From Acidobacterium sp. (GTDB lineage Bacteria; Acidobacteriota; Terriglobia; Terriglobales; Acidobacteriaceae): DNA of 44,715 nucleotides. The notes below the pieces were generated by a model, which searched no databases, was not told the origin of the DNA, and was given only the letters and a program-made list of their open reading frames with translations. Below are positions 41,529 to 44,715 of the stretch, piece after piece; within the stretch, counting starts at the first letter, position 1; each line of letters starts with the position of its first letter. A program made the position numbers and the translations under genes. The DNA is taken from positions 1-44,715 of the forward strand of contig PMUI01000050.1 in the NCBI GenBank assembly GCA_003166955.1. The letters are read 5' to 3'.

Positions 41529-43028
41529 TTAGACTACGGCGGCCACGGCCGGCAAGATGTCCTCGACATCCACCCACTGGGTCGGATAGTCGCCCGTGTA
41601 GCACGCCACGCAGAATTTGTTGCCTTCGCCGCCATCGCACGCATTCCGTAACCCATCCAGTGACAAATAGGCGAGCGAGTCGGCTTCGATGTATTGGCGA
41701 ATTTCCTCGATGGTGTTGTTGGCCGCAATCAGCTCGGATTTGCGCGGCGTATCGACGCCGTAATAACAGGGCGAAATGGTGGGCGGGCAGCTGATGCGCA
41801 GATGTACTTCCGTGGCGCCGGCCTGGCGTACCATACGCACGATCTTGCGGCTCGTCGTGCCGCGGATGATCGAATCGTCGATCAGAATGATGCGTCGCCC
41901 TTCGAGCAGATTCCGCACCGGATTCAGTTTGAGCTTCACGCCAAAATCGCGCACGCGCTGCTCTGGCTCGATGAACGTGCGGCCGACATAGTGATTGCGG
42001 ATCAACCCGAAGCGAAACGGGATTTCGCTCTCCGCCGCATAGCCAATGGCCGCCGTCACGCCCGAGTCGGGCACAGGGACGACCAGATCGGCGTCCACGT
42101 GCGATTCGCGCGCGAGCTGCCGTCCCATTTGCTCGCGGCTTTCCTGCACCCAGCGGCCGAAGATCATGCTGTCGGGGCGCGCGAAGTAGACGTGTTCGAA
42201 GATGCAGCTGGTCTGATTTGGCGGCGCATACTGGCGCGACGTGACGCCGTCCCCGGTGACCATCACCAGCTCGCCGGGCAGCACATCGCGCTCATACTTG
42301 GCGCGGAGAAGATCGAAGGCGCAGGTTTCCGAGGCAAACACGACCGTGTCCGGGCCGTCGGGATTTTTGATGCGGCCCATCGAGAGCGGCCGGAATCCAT
42401 GCGGATCACGCGCGGCAAAGATGCGGTCGCGTGTCATCATCACGATGGAGAAGGCCCCTTCGACCTGGCGCAGCGAGTCGGCAATGGCATCGACCAGCGT
42501 GGTGGCTTGCGAGTGCGCGATGAGTTGCACGATGATTTCCGAGTCGCTGGTGGTCTGGAAGAACGCGCCCTGGCGCTCGAGATGCACGCGCAGATTGCCG
42601 AGGTTGACCAGGTTGCCGTTGTGCGCGATGGCGATGAGGCCCTTGGTCGATTCGACGCGGATGGGCTGCGCGTTCAGCAGCGCCGAGTCGCCGGTTGTGG
42701 AGTAGCGGGTGTGGCCGATGGCCATGTCGCCTTTGAGGCGCGCGATGACTTCGTCGGTGAAAATCTCCGACACAAGGCCCATGCCCTTGATATTCGAGAG
42801 GTGCGTGCCGTCGGCGGTGGCGATGCCGGCGGATTCCTGTCCGCGATGCTGGAGTGCGTAGAGGGCGAGATAGGCCTGGCGGGCTGCATCGGGGTGGTTG
42901 TGGATAGCGACTACGCCGCACTCTTCGTGGAGTTTGTCCGGATCGGAAGTCGATGCAGTTTGTTCGCCGCTCCCGAGGATGGTCGGGGATTCTTCCCCCG
43001 GAAAACCTTCGAAGAGCAGCCACCTCAC
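41529..43028 (-). CDS. purF: amidophosphoribosyltransferase
   Basis: First enzyme of purine synthesis, making phosphoribosylamine from PRPP and glutamine. The start is GTG 43028, overlapping the purL stop (GTGA), giving 499 residues. The nucleophilic Cys of the Ntn glutaminase domain follows HEE at residue 37 (EECGVVAI), so about 36 residues must be removed, longer than the 11 of Bacillus PurF. The PRPP loop is IILIDDSIIRGTTS. Cys in ETCAFD, SPCYYG and KFCVACYTGDYP fit the 4Fe-4S type found in Bacillus. The open frame continues upstream inside purL but is not PurF. Confidence 0.95.
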   Translation of the reverse strand: MRWLLFEGFPGEESPTILGSGEQTASTSDPDKLHEECGVVAIHNHPDAARQAYLALYALQHRGQESAGIATADGTHLSNIKGMGLVSEIFTDEVIARLKGDMAIGHTRYSTTGDSALLNAQPIRVESTKGLIAIAHNGNLVNLGNLRVHLERQGAFFQTTSDSEIIVQLIAHSQATTLVDAIADSLRQVEGAFSIVMMTRDRIFAARDPHGFRPLSMGRIKNPDGPDTVVFASETCAFDLLRAKYERDVLPGELVMVTGDGVTSRQYAPPNQTSCIFEHVYFARPDSMIFGRWVQESREQMGRQLARESHVDADLVVPVPDSGVTAAIGYAAESEIPFRFGLIRNHYVGRTFIEPEQRVRDFGVKLKLNPVRNLLEGRRIILIDDSIIRGTTSRKIVRMVRQAGATEVHLRISCPPTISPCYYGVDTPRKSELIAANNTIEEIRQYIEADSLAYLSLDGLRNACDGGEGNKFCVACYTGDYPTQWVDVEDILPAVAAVV

Positions 43029-44715
43029 GCGGTCACCTCTTCGGCGAGCAGTGATTCGAGCGAGGCGGACCAGACCGACCCCAGCTCCGCAACAGGAGCG
43101 GAGATAACGTTGACGGTATCGATGCTCACCTGCAGCGAATCGCCTCCCACTTCTCCAAGCTCGCGAACATAGAGACCCCAGCGTTGGGCAATCGTCATCA
43201 CTTTCGCAATGTGCGCCCGCCCGCAGCTCACGACTGCCGCGCTCGAAGGTTCGCTGAAGAGCATCTCCCACGGCGAGCCGGGAACCCGCGGATTCGGCAC
43301 CTCCCCAATCGCGATCGCCGCTCCCAGTCCGGCGCCGATGCAGGCTTCTGCGAGAGCCGCGGCCAGGCCGCCATCCGAAACGTCGCGTGCCGAGGAGAGA
43401 ACCGCTGCGGCAGCAAACTCGGCAAGCGCCCGATGCAGACGCGACTCCGCCTCGAGCTTCAGCTCCGGCGGCATGCCCCAGAAGCTGCCCAGGCAGGTTC
43501 TCGAAAACTCGGAGCTGCCAAACCTCTGGAGATTCTCGGTTCTCGGCCCTTCGTCTTCGTCGATAATTTCCGTGCCTCGGCCGGAGAGAAAGAAGATGGC
43601 GTCGCCCGCTCGCTGAAAATCCGCTGGCACCGCCTTCGTCACATCGTCCAGAATCCCCACCACGCCAACAACCGGCGTGGGATAAATCCCCTCACCCCGC
43701 GTCTCGTTGTAGAGCGAAACATTGCCGCCCGTGATTGGAGTCCCCAGCACCGTGCACGCTTCGGCGACGCCGTCGATGGCTGCTGAGAGCTGCGCCATGA
43801 TCTCCGGCTTCTCGGGATTGCCGAAGTTGAGGCAATTCGTCGCGGCGACCGGCGTTGCTCCGGTGCAGGCTACTTTGCGGGCGGCTTCGGCGGCCGCATG
43901 CATTGCGCCGAGCTTGGGATCGAGATAGCACCAGCGTCCATTGCCGGCGAGCGCCATGGCGAGGCCGCGCTCGTGGCGTGAATTGTCAGGGCCGGGAGTG
44001 CCGGTGCCCTTGATACGCATGACGCCCGCTTCGCCGCCGGGGCCCTGGACGGTGTTGGTCTGCACCATGGAGTCGTACTGCTCAAACACCCAGCGCTTCG
44101 AGCAGATGTTCGCCGACGCCAGCAGCTTCTTGAGGTCCGCGGTGTAGTCGCGCGGTTTCTTCAGCTCTTCGAGGATGTGCGGCGGCGGATCGAGCGGGAC
44201 CTTGATCTGGTCGGGGCGCGCCCAGGTTCCGACGGGGCGGTGATACACCGGCGCGTCGTCGGTAAGCGACTGGTTCGGAATATCCGCGACCAGTTCGCTG
44301 TGATGGAAGATGCGCAGCCGCGGCTCGGGAATCACTTCGCCGACGATGACGCCTTCCAGTCCCCACTTCTCGAAGACGCTCAGCACCTCGTGTTCGCGCC
44401 CGCGCTCGGCGACCAGCAGCATGCGCTCCTGGCTCTCGCTGAGCATGATCTCGTACGCGCTCATGCCAGTTTCACGCTGCGGCACCTGGTCCAGCTCGAC
44501 CTCGAGCCCGACGCCGCCGCGTGCGCCCATCTCGCAGGTCGAACACGTCAGACCCGCCGCACCCATGTCCTGGATGCCGACGACCGCGCCGGTCTTCATC
44601 GCCTCGAGGCACGCCTCAAGCAGCAGCTTCTCCATGAACGGGTCGCCGACCTGCACGTTGGGTCGCTTCTGTTCGGAGCCCTCTTTGAATTCCTCGCTGG
44701 CCATGGTGGCGCCGT
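43025..44715 (-). CDS. purL: phosphoribosylformylglycinamidine synthase PurL (5' end missing)
   Basis: Converts FGAR to FGAM with ATP and ammonia. This is the C-terminal part, at least 563 codons; the frame continues past the right edge, where GATMASEEF continues the family sequence, so the ATG at 44704 is internal. Visible motifs are DMGAAGLTCSTCEM, TNCLNFGNPEKPE, ITGGNVSLYNET and VSDGGLAAALAEA. It is the small PurL type that works with PurQ and PurS. It overlaps purF by 4 bases in an operon. Confidence 0.96.
   Translation of the reverse strand, partial: GATMASEEFKEGSEQKRPNVQVGDPFMEKLLLEACLEAMKTGAVVGIQDMGAAGLTCSTCEMGARGGVGLEVELDQVPQRETGMSAYEIMLSESQERMLLVAERGREHEVLSVFEKWGLEGVIVGEVIPEPRLRIFHHSELVADIPNQSLTDDAPVYHRPVGTWARPDQIKVPLDPPPHILEELKKPRDYTADLKKLLASANICSKRWVFEQYDSMVQTNTVQGPGGEAGVMRIKGTGTPGPDNSRHERGLAMALAGNGRWCYLDPKLGAMHAAAEAARKVACTGATPVAATNCLNFGNPEKPEIMAQLSAAIDGVAEACTVLGTPITGGNVSLYNETRGEGIYPTPVVGVVGILDDVTKAVPADFQRAGDAIFFLSGRGTEIIDEDEGPRTENLQRFGSSEFSRTCLGSFWGMPPELKLEAESRLHRALAEFAAAAVLSSARDVSDGGLAAALAEACIGAGLGAAIAIGEVPNPRVPGSPWEMLFSEPSSAAVVSCGRAHIAKVMTIAQRWGLYVRELGEVGGDSLQVSIDTVNVISAPVAELGSVWSASLESLLAEEVTA

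Overview
The window looks like chromosomal DNA of an acidobacterium, probably class Terriglobia. This is inferred from the high GC content, the paired Gfo/Idh and DUF1080 genes, DinB-like and HXXEE proteins, a solitary GvpL/F protein, and the overall mix of housekeeping genes and small secreted or membrane proteins. No phage, plasmid backbone, CRISPR array, tRNA or rRNA was seen.

Layout. 1-2.5 kb: a short heptamer array, a decayed copy of the fabD 3' end, an aldo/keto reductase, then intact fabD (-). 2.6-3.5 kb: a possible structured small RNA and an orphan GvpL/GvpF protein (-). 3.9-8.9 kb: a four-gene molybdenum hydroxylase operon (-) of paoABC type with its XdhC/PaoD maturation factor, preceded by pgsA (9.0-9.8 kb). 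9.8-12.7 kb: a coiled-coil membrane protein, a tiny acidic protein, zapB-like and zapA cell-division genes, a membrane protein and a secreted DinB-like protein (+). 12.8-14.6 kb: a DUF255/YyaL-type gene broken by a frameshift. 14.74-14.95 kb: a strong 6S RNA candidate. 15.0-19.8 kb: lgt, a three-gene membrane/outer-membrane cluster, an esterase and an RluD-like pseudouridine synthase. 19.8-20.9 kb: a FAD monooxygenase with an in-frame amber codon (-). 21.0-24.7 kb: ohr, an EamA transporter and bifunctional rel (-). 24.8-29.3 kb: a secreted hydrolase (-), an RlmI-like methyltransferase (+), and iscR-iscS (-). 29.5-33.4 kb: HXXEE protein, class A beta-lactamase, Gfo/Idh oxidoreductase and DUF1080 protein. 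33.5-38.3 kb: GNAT acetyltransferase diverging from ppc, then a long disordered protein ending in a ribbon-helix-helix domain. 38.3-44.7 kb: an anchored protein of unknown function, hemE-hemH, a lysine-rich DUF6496 protein, and purL-purF (purL runs off the right end).

The genes cover fatty acid and phospholipid synthesis, (p)ppGpp signalling, Fe-S cluster assembly, haem and purine synthesis and anaplerosis, with scattered envelope and carbohydrate genes.

The most unusual signal is in the spacers. Several loci carry short arrays of 7-bp units in strict 7-base register, mostly starting 0-7 bases after a stop codon. The unit differs between loci but is related within each. Two arrays face each other between the convergent Gfo/Idh and DUF1080 genes and form a long inverted repeat. 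Other notable points are the disordered RHH protein whose ribosome-binding site and start codon lie in opposite arms of a perfect hairpin, a perfect palindrome between GNAT and ppc, and a two-hairpin element with complementary loops near 2.6 kb.
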